A stretch of DNA of 34,020 nucleotides from Opitutia bacterium UBA7441 (GTDB taxonomy: Bacteria; Verrucomicrobiota; Verrucomicrobiia; Opitutales; Coraliomargaritaceae). The stretch is from the NCBI GenBank assembly GCA_002480015.1, contig DLQD01000070.1, forward strand, positions 1-34,020. Reading direction: 5' to 3'. Below are positions 1 to 7,676 of this stretch, piece after piece (the stretch's first letter is position 1; every line of letters starts with the position of its first letter). The position numbers and the translations under genes are program-made. Under the pieces are notes generated by a model. It ran no database searches, was not told the origin of the DNA, and was given only the letters and a program-made list of their open reading frames with translations.

Positions 1-1
1 C

Positions 2-814
2 ATGTTGCGCTTCTCGGGTCAAGGTTTCCGCTACGTAGACAACCGTCTGTGCGCCTTACAACTTGTGCAGAGTGGCTTGACGGATGCGGCCATGTTCAAC
101 GAAAAGGGCGAGATCGTCCAAGCCACGGATACACTCTACAAGCGTCCAATCCTTTTACTGCGCGGCAGTTTCAGCCCAGTGCTTAAATTGCACTTGGATA
201 TGATCCGTCAGTCGCGCAAGGCTTTCTCCGAGGTGATGAGTGACTCGCAGAAAGAGCGTGCGCTCGAGATCTGCGAGATCAGTATGAACAATTTACTCCG
301 TGATGGCGCAGTCGACCACGAGGATTTCATCGATCGCGCAGATGCGCTTCAGGCACTCGGTAAGACGGTCTTGATTAGCCGTAGCGCAGAGTTCCATCGG
401 ATTGCGACCTATTTGAGCCGCTACACCGCCGAGCCGATTGCCATCATCCTCAGCATCGGTCTGCTCAACGAACTCTTTAAAGCGAAGTGGGCGGCCAACC
501 TCCCGGGCGGAGTCCTGGAATCCTTTGGGCGTTTGTTTAAAAACAGCGTCAAGTTGTTTGTCTACCCATGGCACAACACACAAAGCATGGAACTGGTCAC
601 GGCGGAGAATTTTAAGGCACCCGAGAACTGGCAGTATTTCTACCAGCATCTCCTGCAAAACAAACGGATCGTACCGATCGGGGTCGGCGACCCGAGCCTC
701 TTGGCCAATACGGGGCGAAAGATTATGAAAAAGATCGAATCGGGTGACGACGATTGGAGAGACTGGGTGCCCAAAGAAGCCCATGGCATGGTCGTGCGTA
801 GAATGAAAGGCTGA
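2..814 (+). CDS. Conserved protein of unknown function, 3' part
   Basis: The open frame is already running at the left edge and ends in TGA at 812-814, so the ATG at base 2 is probably internal and the N-terminus lies outside the window. The visible 270 residues have no signal peptide, clear membrane segment or catalytic motif that I can name. Conserved-looking stretches are YKRPILLLRG (about 46-55), ALGKTVLISRSAEFHRIATY (about 117-136), LESFGRLFKNSVKLFVYPW (about 173-191) and VPKEAHGMVVRR near the end. From memory, similar proteins of nearly 500 residues occur in Verrucomicrobia and Planctomycetes and often carry an implausible label such as TonB-dependent receptor. Nothing here looks like a beta-barrel, so I leave the function open. 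A methyltransferase-fold gene follows after 24 bases on the same strand and may be co-transcribed. Confidence 0.7.
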   Translation: MLRFSGQGFRYVDNRLCALQLVQSGLTDAAMFNEKGEIVQATDTLYKRPILLLRGSFSPVLKLHLDMIRQSRKAFSEVMSDSQKERALEICEISMNNLLRDGAVDHEDFIDRADALQALGKTVLISRSAEFHRIATYLSRYTAEPIAIILSIGLLNELFKAKWAANLPGGVLESFGRLFKNSVKLFVYPWHNTQSMELVTAENFKAPENWQYFYQHLLQNKRIVPIGVGDPSLLANTGRKIMKKIESGDDDWRDWVPKEAHGMVVRRMKG

Positions 815-838
815 GAATCAGTAATCTCTAATCATAGA

Positions 839-1594
839 ATGGCTATTATATGGCAGCAGACGATCCAGGGTAACCACTACGAAGTGCGAAACGCGGGCGC
901 TTCAATCCGGCTCTATCGTAACGGGGTCAACCATTCACAATGGAATCCGTCCCGTCCTTTATGTGGCTCCATCTGGGATCTGATCACACTACCTACCTTA
1001 CACCGGCCAGCAGACTCTTTGCGAGACGTTTTAATTCTGGGCTTTGGAGCGGGGGCGGTCGGCCGACAGATTCGAGAGCTCGCCAATCCCACACGCATCG
1101 TTGGTGTGGAACTAGACCCGATTCATCTCTCGATCGCGGACGGTTTTTTTGAATGCTCCGAGGGGTGCGAGCTGATTGCCGGCGATGCGGTCGAGTGGGT
1201 GCACGAAGGGGAGGGCGAGGCCAGTTACGATGTGATTATCGACGACCTCTATGCAGAGCACGAGGGGGTGCCAGTGCGTTGCGTGCCGATGGATGCTGCT
1301 TGGTGTGAAGCGCTCGGCGATTTGCTCAAACCCGGTGGCATGCTGATCTTCAACAGCATCGAGCCGGATAAGATCGCGCATCTACCCCTATTTAAATCCC
1401 CGGTGTTGAAGGAGCGATTCAAGGAGACTGTCATGTATCGGATCGATGGATACGAAAACCGGGTGATCGCCTTCAGTGACCGACCCTTCGAAAAGAGGGC
1501 GCTCGATCGTCACTTGGCGCGGATCCTAAAAGCGTATCCCGCCTGCCGGGGCGTGGCGAAGCGCTACATAAAATGCCGGGGATTTGGCGGTTGA
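839..1594 (+). CDS. Spermidine-synthase-like, SAM-binding methyltransferase fold protein
   Basis: This 251-residue protein has a Rossmann-type nucleotide-binding core. The glycine-rich loop ILGFGAGAVG (about 66-75) is followed by VGVELDP (about 89-94) with an acidic residue after strand 2, GDAVEW (about 115-120), and DVIIDDLYAEH (about 131-141), then LLKPGGMLIFN. This order is typical of spermidine synthases and related class I methyltransferases. Whether it aminopropylates a polyamine or methylates something else cannot be told: the first 60 residues are a short beta-rich region, and I do not see a convincing polyamine site. The ATG at 839 has no Shine-Dalgarno motif. The gene follows the unknown upstream gene after 24 bases. 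A copy of a short repeat lies 26 bases after its stop. Confidence 0.72.
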   Translation: MAIIWQQTIQGNHYEVRNAGASIRLYRNGVNHSQWNPSRPLCGSIWDLITLPTLHRPADSLRDVLILGFGAGAVGRQIRELANPTRIVGVELDPIHLSIADGFFECSEGCELIAGDAVEWVHEGEGEASYDVIIDDLYAEHEGVPVRCVPMDAAWCEALGDLLKPGGMLIFNSIEPDKIAHLPLFKSPVLKERFKETVMYRIDGYENRVIAFSDRPFEKRALDRHLARILKAYPACRGVAKRYIKCRGFGG

Positions 1595-1619
1595 AAGAAT
1601 GACTAATCAATGGAGCTAT

Positions 1620-1644
1620 CACCTAAAGGAGGACGCATACGTAT
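1620..1644 (+). repeat. Short dispersed repeat, copy 1
   Basis: This 25-nt sequence begins CACCTAAAGGA and ends CGCATACGTAT. It matches bases 17252-17276 on the same strand at 23 of 25 positions, differing at positions 12 and 14. Flanking bases are not similar. It sits in the spacer between the methyltransferase-like gene and the convergent malQ. Just after it, GCTCC (1649-1653) and GGAGC (1671-1675) could pair as a hairpin, but no T-run follows on either strand. Function is unknown. Confidence 0.5.
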
Positions 1645-1713
1645 AACCGCTCCTGTAGCTACTGCGGTGCGGAGCTTAGAGCCATTCAAGATGATGCAAT
1701 ACTCAAGTTTTGA

Positions 1714-3240
1714 TTACCGCCCGTAGAGCTTCAATTGCTCACGCAGATAAGCAGCACTACCTGATTGGAGTTGATCGAGCTGGTGGGGAAGATAGCGCCA
1801 CTGCCAATTGCCGATGGGGGAACCCGGCGTGTTGAGGCGCGCTTCATTACCGAGGCTTAGGAGATCCTGGAGCGGGAAGACGGCAAGTAGGGCGCTGGAT
1901 TTAATCGCGGCTCGAATCATATCCCAAGCGATGACATCGCCCGAAACACCGAGATAGCGGCGAATGTGGTCTTGGGTCGCCTCATCCAGCGATTGATACC
2001 AGCCTGTGGTTGTATCATTATCATGCGTGCCCGAATAAACGACAGAGTTGCGGTCGTAATTATGCGGGAGGTAGGCATTGTCCGCTTCGCCGCCGAAAGC
2101 GAATTGTAAGACGTTCATCCCCGGCAGACCGGTGGCCTTGCGCAGTTCATTGACCTCATCGGTAATGACGCCAAGATCTTCGGCCAGCAGCTTGGCCTCG
2201 GGGCAGGCCTTGCGGATGGCCTCAAAGAGCTTTAGCCCAGGGCAGGGTAGCCATTTGCCATTGCGTGCGGTTTCTTCTCCGGCCGGCACCGACCAGTAGG
2301 ATTCAAACCCGCGAAAATGGTCCAGGCGGACAATATCATAGAACTCGAGGTTCGATCGTATCCGTTGGATCCACCAGGCAAATTGCGTCTCTTCATGGAC
2401 CGCCCAGTTATAGAGAGGATTCCCCCAGAGCTGTCCATCGGCCGAGAAGTAGTCGGGCGGGACGCCAGCGACCGCTTTGGGCTGTCCGTTTTTCTTGAGC
2501 TGGAAAAGTTCAGGGTTGGACCATACGTCGGCGCTATCCAGGGCAACGAAGATCGGGGCGTCTCCCAAAATTTCCACGCCCTGGGTGCCGGCGTAAGCAC
2601 GTAACTGGGCGAGTTGTGCGTAGAAAAGATATTGGTAGAAGACGTGGGCATCCGAGGTATCGACGATCTCTTTGGAGTGTTTTTCGGACTTGGCCTTTAT
2701 GGCGTCCCGATACTCGCTCGGCCAATCCAGCCAGCAGCACCCCCCGAAATTTTCCTTAAGCGCCAAGAAAAGGGCGAAATCTTCGATCCAGTGGCCCTGA
2801 GCTTTACGAAACTTACGGATAGAACCATAATCCAACAACGAATCCTTCTTTGAAGCCTTGAAACGCTCATAGGCCGTCCGCAAGAGTGGCCAGAGCGTCT
2901 CATAGATGGCTCCATAGTCAACGTGGTCGTGTGGCAGCATGGCTAAGTGGCCATATTCTTCGTGCGTGATCAACCCTTCAGAGACGAGCGGTTTGAGATC
3001 GATAAAATAAGGATTTCCAGCAAAGGCCGAAAAGCATTGGTAGGGCGAGTCGCCATAACCGGTCGGTCCGAGTGGGCAGATCTGCCAAACAGATATACCA
3101 GATGCGCAGAGAAAATCAATATACCGGTAAGCGCCAGCACCGAGGTTCCCAATCCCCGTGTCGGACGGCAGAGAGCTAATATGAAGGAGCACACCCGCAG
3201 TGCGTTCATTTAACCAGTTAAAGAGAGGCGTATCGCTCAT
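1714..3240 (-). CDS. malQ: 4-alpha-glucanotransferase (amylomaltase, GH77)
   Basis: MalQ transfers alpha-1,4-glucan segments between maltooligosaccharides in the cytoplasm and serves glycogen and maltodextrin metabolism. The 508-residue protein has the family's usual single-domain length and N-terminus (GVLLHISSLPSDTGIGNLG, about 16-34). The catalytic landmarks of GH77 are present: the nucleophile Asp307 in VRLDHFRGF, the acid/base Glu354 in LLAEDLG, and the stabilising Asp407 in YSGTHDNDTT. I start at the ATG at 3240. An in-frame TTG at 3282 would add 14 residues that look unlike the family. The gene lies downstream of lepB on the same strand with about 140 bases between them. The spacer contains a small inverted repeat (AAGAGG/CCTCTT, 3295-3310) without a T-run. 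No other glycogen genes are in view. Confidence 0.95.
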   Translation of the reverse strand: MSDTPLFNWLNERTAGVLLHISSLPSDTGIGNLGAGAYRYIDFLCASGISVWQICPLGPTGYGDSPYQCFSAFAGNPYFIDLKPLVSEGLITHEEYGHLAMLPHDHVDYGAIYETLWPLLRTAYERFKASKKDSLLDYGSIRKFRKAQGHWIEDFALFLALKENFGGCCWLDWPSEYRDAIKAKSEKHSKEIVDTSDAHVFYQYLFYAQLAQLRAYAGTQGVEILGDAPIFVALDSADVWSNPELFQLKKNGQPKAVAGVPPDYFSADGQLWGNPLYNWAVHEETQFAWWIQRIRSNLEFYDIVRLDHFRGFESYWSVPAGEETARNGKWLPCPGLKLFEAIRKACPEAKLLAEDLGVITDEVNELRKATGLPGMNVLQFAFGGEADNAYLPHNYDRNSVVYSGTHDNDTTTGWYQSLDEATQDHIRRYLGVSGDVIAWDMIRAAIKSSALLAVFPLQDLLSLGNEARLNTPGSPIGNWQWRYLPHQLDQLQSGSAAYLREQLKLYGR

Positions 3241-3378
3241 TGTAAAATATGTAGCTTGTAGGGAAACACCGCTTTGATCCAAGACAGCCGACTCAAGAGG
3301 GCCTCCTCTTAAAACAAATTAGACATAATATATATTGTGCGTTTTATCTTAAGGAATTGGAAAGAGGTTTCTTTATCC

Positions 3379-4587
3379 TCATTCGGCCAAGCCCCAGCGT
3401 TTCGTAAAGGGATAATAGATAAAAATCGCACGGCCAATGACAGCTTTTTCGGGAACGAATCCCCAGTAGCGACTATCGAGGCTATTAGCGGAATTGTCAC
3501 CGAGAGCGACGAACGTAGCCTCGGGAATCTCCGTTGAGTCGCCGGGTCCGGTCAGGATTTTAGGAGGATTCGCAGGGTTGCTGCTTGGATAAACGTAGCC
3601 TCCATATTCACCCTCTTTGCGGGCATTCCGAGCGAAGGCTTCCACCTCGGTCCGCGGCTTACCGTTGACCAACAATGAACTGTCCTTAATTTCGAGGGTC
3701 TCGCCGCCGATACCGCCGATACGTTTAATGTAGTATTTATCGACGATATTTTTGGAATCGCCTTCGATCCCTGGGATATGACGAGTTCTGAAGACGAAGG
3801 GGTCGCCCGCCTCGGGACGTTTAAAATGGTAGCTGATGCGGTCGACAAACAATGCGTCGCCCAGGGTAATATCGAAGCGCAGAATGGCATCGCCAGCTTC
3901 GACACGTGTGCCCAGGTCCCAGTAGCTTCTGTCTGGGTCACGCACGATTTTTGATTCCGGGTAGCTTCGCTGGATCGCTGCGGACATGTCAAAATCGGCC
4001 GGAACCCTTATTTTATGAGGCACTCCGCCGACCTGGAGGGTGTATTCCGACAGCACGGTGGGCAGGAAGAACCATTTCTTGCCTTTGACTTTTTCCTCGC
4101 CCACGACCTGCACAGTGCCGCTGTTTTTTGCGACCAAAGATTTATGCCGCGCGCCGAGGGTGATAAAGCGGAAGGCCCTGGTGAGTGCGGCGGGTGCTTC
4201 ATTTTTGTCCTCATAAACGACCGCATTCATTCCACTGTAGGTCGGATACATCGAATTCGTGGGAATAATAAAAGGCTGAAAAAAGAAGGTCCGAATACCG
4301 ATCACAATAATGGCGGCGACCAGTGCGACCTCCAGATTGTCGCTCCAAAAGGTTTTCGGGTAGATTTTACCACCGATCTTGCGTAGGAGCGCATCGAGAC
4401 GCCCCATACATGCAGAGAGCGGTTCTAACTTAACTGCCTTATCCTCAGTCAAAGCCTGAAGCTCTCCGACTGCCTTATCGAGTTCGACCAAGCGCCCCTC
4501 CGAGATCAGATCCCGGCGGTAGTGATAGACTTTATGCGCAGCCTGCAGGAGCTCTTTGGACGCTTTTTTCTGTTTTGAAATACTCAC
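3379..4587 (-). CDS. lepB: Signal peptidase I, long form
   Basis: This membrane-bound serine protease cleaves signal peptides from exported proteins. One N-terminal membrane segment (about 85-108) leads directly into IIPTNSMYPT, which contains the catalytic Ser112. The general-base lysine is Lys288 in YYIKRIGG, followed by GGETLEI. Box E is ALGDNSANSLDSRYWGFVP (about 361-379). The protein has 402 residues, longer than the usual 250-320. The extra length is an approximately 80-residue charged cytoplasmic extension before the membrane segment and a large insertion (about 125-240) between the serine box and the GDALFVDRISY box. The start is GTG at 4587, because no ATG is available near the expected N-terminus. 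No Shine-Dalgarno motif precedes it. The gene lies between the 5-oxoprolinase group and malQ. Confidence 0.95.
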   Translation of the reverse strand: MSISKQKKASKELLQAAHKVYHYRRDLISEGRLVELDKAVGELQALTEDKAVKLEPLSACMGRLDALLRKIGGKIYPKTFWSDNLEVALVAAIIVIGIRTFFFQPFIIPTNSMYPTYSGMNAVVYEDKNEAPAALTRAFRFITLGARHKSLVAKNSGTVQVVGEEKVKGKKWFFLPTVLSEYTLQVGGVPHKIRVPADFDMSAAIQRSYPESKIVRDPDRSYWDLGTRVEAGDAILRFDITLGDALFVDRISYHFKRPEAGDPFVFRTRHIPGIEGDSKNIVDKYYIKRIGGIGGETLEIKDSSLLVNGKPRTEVEAFARNARKEGEYGGYVYPSSNPANPPKILTGPGDSTEIPEATFVALGDNSANSLDSRYWGFVPEKAVIGRAIFIYYPFTKRWGLAE

Positions 4588-4631
4588 GCTGGAAATTAGA
4601 TACGAAGTGTGACCTCTTAGGCTAGCTAATT

Positions 4632-4660
4632 ATTGTAGGCGTGCACCTTGATCAAAACAA
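4632..4660 (-). promoter_or_regulatory. Possible sigma-70 promoter for lepB
   Basis: On the minus strand, TTGTTT (4660-4655) is separated by exactly 17 bases from TACAAT (4637-4632), which matches the -10 consensus at five of six positions. Transcription would begin near base 4625 and give a leader of about 38 bases before the lepB GTG. The -35 match is only three of six and no other data support it, so this is tentative. Confidence 0.3.
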
Positions 4661-4687
4661 AAGTGGTCTCGCCGTGGTCATGGCAGG

Positions 4688-5395
4688 TCAGAGCCAGCGT
4701 CGTAACGATTCGATCATACCCATCGCCTCAGGGCTGTCAGCATGGACGCACAATGTGTCGGCTTTCAGTGGGATCAGGCAGCCGTCACACGTTCGTAAAG
4801 CCCCCTGCTCTTTCCACTGCCGGAATCGCTGTAGTGCCTCTGCTTCAGTGAGGACGGCACACGCGTCTGAGCGTGGCAAGAGCGAGCCATCCTGTTGGTA
4901 AGCGCGATCTGCAAACGCCTCGTGGTAGACGCGGAGGCCCGATGCTTCGGCAACCCGGGCAAAGCGACCACCCGCTAGGGCGAAAATAGCAGGCGTAGGC
5001 GTCCGTTTTTTAAGAAATTCGATATAGGTATCAGCCAAGGCCTTATCGATTTCGACGGCTTGATAGAGCGTGCCATGAAGTTTAATGTAGGATGTCGAAG
5101 CACCGAGAGATTGAGCGGCTTTCTGGAATGAGCCGACTTGTTCTTCCAGCAGCATGCGGAATTCCTGGACTGTGGGCAAGTCAGTGCCACGGCCGCCGTC
5201 CACTGGCAAGCCAGGATGTGCACCGATCAGGATGCCCGCTGCGAGCGCCAACTGGATCGCGGCGCGGGTTTTTTCCGGGTTCCCCGCATGGTAGCCACAG
5301 CCGATGCTGGCTGCGTCGACGAGAGAGACCAGTCGCCCGGTCAGCTCGAGTGATTCGTCCTCGCCAAGGTCGCAGTTGAGGATTAATCGAGCCAT
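4688..5395 (-). CDS. pxpA: 5-oxoprolinase subunit A (LamB/YcsF family)
   Basis: PxpA works with PxpB and PxpC to open 5-oxoproline (pyroglutamate) to glutamate using ATP. The 235-residue protein shows the LamB/YcsF marks: LILNCDLGED at the N-terminus (about 4-13), SIGCGYHAGNP (about 30-40), IGAHPGLPVDGGRG (about 56-69) and IKLHGTLYQ (about 103-111). The start is the ATG at 5395, because the family begins right before the LNCDLGE motif. A further upstream start would add ten unrelated residues. It overlaps the end of pxpC by 13 bases and is the last gene of the coupled group. The length is normal to slightly short. Confidence 0.93.
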   Translation of the reverse strand: MARLILNCDLGEDESLELTGRLVSLVDAASIGCGYHAGNPEKTRAAIQLALAAGILIGAHPGLPVDGGRGTDLPTVQEFRMLLEEQVGSFQKAAQSLGASTSYIKLHGTLYQAVEIDKALADTYIEFLKKRTPTPAIFALAGGRFARVAEASGLRVYHEAFADRAYQQDGSLLPRSDACAVLTEAEALQRFRQWKEQGALRTCDGCLIPLKADTLCVHADSPEAMGMIESLRRWL

Positions 5396-6231
5396 GAGAA
5401 AGATAATAGACACCCCGGCGCACACTGTGCCATACGGTCGAGATCGTCGGCTTTGAGGAAAGCAATTTTTGCATACCCTCCGACGGTAGGACCGTCGCGC
5501 ATCGTGATGATCGGTTGGCCGTTACCCGGCACTTGCACACTACCCGGAAGTACCGGCTCGCTTGGAATGCTGGCAGGCACCGCGAGCGAATTACCTTCAA
5601 GGCGATAGCCAGTGCGGTCTGAGCGCTTCGAGATCGTCCATTCACTACGCACGAACTTTTCTCGTGTCGCGGCGCTGAAGGCTTCGTATTGGGTGCCACG
5701 GTAGAGCTCAAAATGCGCACGATTTTCGCAAATCTGATCCGTTGGTTCGATCGCCACGCGGCGGGCTACACCTTCGGTCGTTATATTCGGCGTTGCCCTG
5801 AGGGATTCGAGCCGATCACCGCGACGGAGCGCGCACCCCATCCCGTTGCGCAAATCGGTTGAGGCGCTGCCCAGCCAATGTTCGGCGCGGAAGCCACCAG
5901 GCACGGCAAGGTAGGCGTAGAGGCCCGATGCCCGTTGATCGAACACGAGCACCTCTCCGGCTAGAACCAGCCTCGCCGTGCCCGCTTTAAAAAGGCTGCA
6001 GAAGTCGGCGCCTGCGAGCGCGATCCAAGCATCGCTCAGGACGCGAACCTGTACGCCCAAACGGGCGATTTCCAAGACGGGAGCTTGCGTCGAATTGCCC
6101 AACAAGGTATTAGCCAGGGTCATGGACCGACGATCCATCGCCCCACCCGACGGCACCCCGAAACGGCGCCAGCCGCTGCGACCCGCATCTTGCAAGGACA
6201 GACCTGATCCAATGGATAGGATTTCAATCAT
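5383..6231 (-). CDS. pxpC: 5-oxoprolinase subunit C (biotin-dependent carboxyltransferase-like)
   Basis: This is the second KipA/AHS2-type subunit of the ATP-dependent 5-oxoprolinase complex. The 282-residue sequence opens with SIGSGLSLQDAGRSGWRRFG (about 6-25) and VPSGGAMDRRSMTLANTLLGN (about 26-46), both diagnostic for the family. Its C-terminal part contains DRTGYRLEG, EPVLPGSVQVPGNGQPIITM and DGPTVGGYAK. The name biotin-dependent carboxyltransferase is historical, and no biotin attachment site is present. The ATG at 6231 overlaps the stop of pxpB as ATGA, which implies translational coupling. Confidence 0.93.
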   Translation of the reverse strand: MIEILSIGSGLSLQDAGRSGWRRFGVPSGGAMDRRSMTLANTLLGNSTQAPVLEIARLGVQVRVLSDAWIALAGADFCSLFKAGTARLVLAGEVLVFDQRASGLYAYLAVPGGFRAEHWLGSASTDLRNGMGCALRRGDRLESLRATPNITTEGVARRVAIEPTDQICENRAHFELYRGTQYEAFSAATREKFVRSEWTISKRSDRTGYRLEGNSLAVPASIPSEPVLPGSVQVPGNGQPIITMRDGPTVGGYAKIAFLKADDLDRMAQCAPGCLLSFSWLD

Positions 6232-6860
6232 GGGGTTGACATCGGTTGAAAGCGAATTCGCTGGCCAACGGACAGAGCGAAGACTTGGGCGGGGTCCGGG
6301 TCTAGATCTCTGGCCGCATCGAGATTAAAGAGATTCAGTTCCGTGTGCCCCAACAAGTGCCAACCACCAGGGCTGGCGACGGAGTAAATGCCAGCATGCG
6401 CCCCACCGATGGCGACGGTGCCGGGCAAAATATGGTCGCGCGGCGAAGAACGGCGGTCCAGATGCAGCCTCGGATCCAAGCCATCCAGATATGGGAAGCC
6501 AGGGCTGAAGCCCATCATACGCACGGTGTAAACCGGGGCGCTGTGCAGCTCGATCACTTCAGTCACAGTCAAGTTACAGGCTTGGGCCACCGAGTCCAAG
6601 TCTGCACCGGTGTAGTCGACCTCAATGATTCGGCAGCCCGACGGCTTGATAGCGCGAACCTCAGTTCCATTCGTTTGCTCTAGCCACTCCTGGACTGCAA
6701 TTGTCTGCGCACCGATCAGCAGAATACTGTCATAGCCGAGCACGTATTCGTCGCAAGCCGGAGGCAGGCCTGACTCGACACGATGCAAGAGCCTAGAGCG
6801 CTCCGCTTCGCTCAACGATGAGAGTAAGACGCCACGATCTCCGTAAATTCTACACTTCAT
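6228..6860 (-). CDS. pxpB: 5-oxoprolinase subunit B (KipI/AHS1 family)
   Basis: PxpB is the KipI-like partner of PxpC. The key block is GFSPGFPYLDGLDPRLHLDR, followed by ILPGTVAIGGAHAGIYS and SPGGWHLLGHT, near residues 115-175. These match the cyclophilin-like KipI family. The protein has 210 residues from the ATG at 6860, which forms TGATG with the stop of the upstream beta-helix gene. A GTG one codon earlier (6863) is equally possible. In Bacillus the homologous KipI inhibits a sporulation kinase. Here the adjacent pxpC and pxpA point to the 5-oxoprolinase role. Confidence 0.93.
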   Translation of the reverse strand: MKCRIYGDRGVLLSSLSEAERSRLLHRVESGLPPACDEYVLGYDSILLIGAQTIAVQEWLEQTNGTEVRAIKPSGCRIIEVDYTGADLDSVAQACNLTVTEVIELHSAPVYTVRMMGFSPGFPYLDGLDPRLHLDRRSSPRDHILPGTVAIGGAHAGIYSVASPGGWHLLGHTELNLFNLDAARDLDPDPAQVFALSVGQRIRFQPMSTP

Positions 6861-7546
6861 CACTCGTCCATTCGCGGTGCGTTTAGGATCGGCTCTTTTT
6901 TGAAGGCGATCGTGTTCGTCGCCAGTGTGCCGCGAAAGGCCATAGACGGCATAACCAAAGCACGCTTGCCGAGAACTGATCCCGGGTTGAGCACCGAGTT
7001 ACAACCCACCTCTGCCCGGTCGCCAACCAGTGCGCCGAGCTTGCGCAGACCGGTGTCTTGTTTGGAGCCATCAGGCAGGATGACGGGCACAGTGGCTTGG
7101 TCGAGTCGTAGATTGGAACAGATCACGCCCGCCCCCAGATGCGCTGCATTACCGAGCACACTGTCGCCCACGTAGCTGAAATGTGGCACTTGCACGCCGT
7201 CGAGCAGTAAACAGTTTTTGAACTCACAGGAGTTGCCCAGCACGCAGCCCTTACCCGCGATGACGAAGCCGCGGATGAACACCCCCGGGCGCAGTTCACA
7301 GCCTTCGCCGATATAGGTGGGCCCTTGAATCGAACCGAAGGCCGGCAGTTGAACGCTGGGATGGATAAAAACGTCTCCCGACACCGCCAGACCGGCGGGT
7401 AGATCGGTCGCGCGCTCAGGAAAATCAAATCCCGCCAATGCCTCTTTGATTGAAGGCAACCACTCCCACGGGGCCGAATCAGGTCTGAAGAAATTACTAA
7501 ACGGTAAGGACTCGGGGAAATCGAAAAGGTCGGACGCTTTAAACAT
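6860..7546 (-). CDS. Left-handed beta-helix protein, GlmU C-terminus-like (putative UDP-sugar acyltransferase)
   Basis: About 228 residues with no N-terminal nucleotidyltransferase domain. Residues about 50-200 show repeating hexapeptides of the left-handed beta-helix type: VFIHPSV, TYIGEGCELRPGVFIRG, GKGCVLGNSCEFKN, AHLGAGVICSN, ALVGDRAEVGCNSVLNPGSVLG. The GAGVICSN and EVGCNSVLNPGSVLG blocks resemble the acetyltransferase half of GlmU, so a role on nucleotide sugars is likely but unproven. The first 45 residues (SDLFDFPESLPFSNFF and so on) are not helix repeats. I chose the ATG at 7546. ATG 7564 and TTG 7582 are in-frame alternatives. It is translationally coupled to pxpB, which is an unexpected partner. 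It diverges from hflX over a spacer of 130 bases. Confidence 0.78.
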   Translation of the reverse strand: MFKASDLFDFPESLPFSNFFRPDSAPWEWLPSIKEALAGFDFPERATDLPAGLAVSGDVFIHPSVQLPAFGSIQGPTYIGEGCELRPGVFIRGFVIAGKGCVLGNSCEFKNCLLLDGVQVPHFSYVGDSVLGNAAHLGAGVICSNLRLDQATVPVILPDGSKQDTGLRKLGALVGDRAEVGCNSVLNPGSVLGKRALVMPSMAFRGTLATNTIAFKKEPILNAPRMDE

Positions 7547-7676
7547 ACCACCAGAAGAAGCCATAATAGCAGGCCTAGCCAATCAAAAATGAATCCAAAA
7601 TATCCTCATTTCATGGTGGATTAACGCCGAAAGAAGGCTACCTTCTCAGCTTCGCATTCGCAAAGACCCAGAGACC

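Noticed and set aside
3295..3310. Inverted repeat AAGAGG/CCTCTT between lepB and malQ as a terminator
   Set aside because: The stem is only six pairs and is not followed by a T-run on the minus strand.
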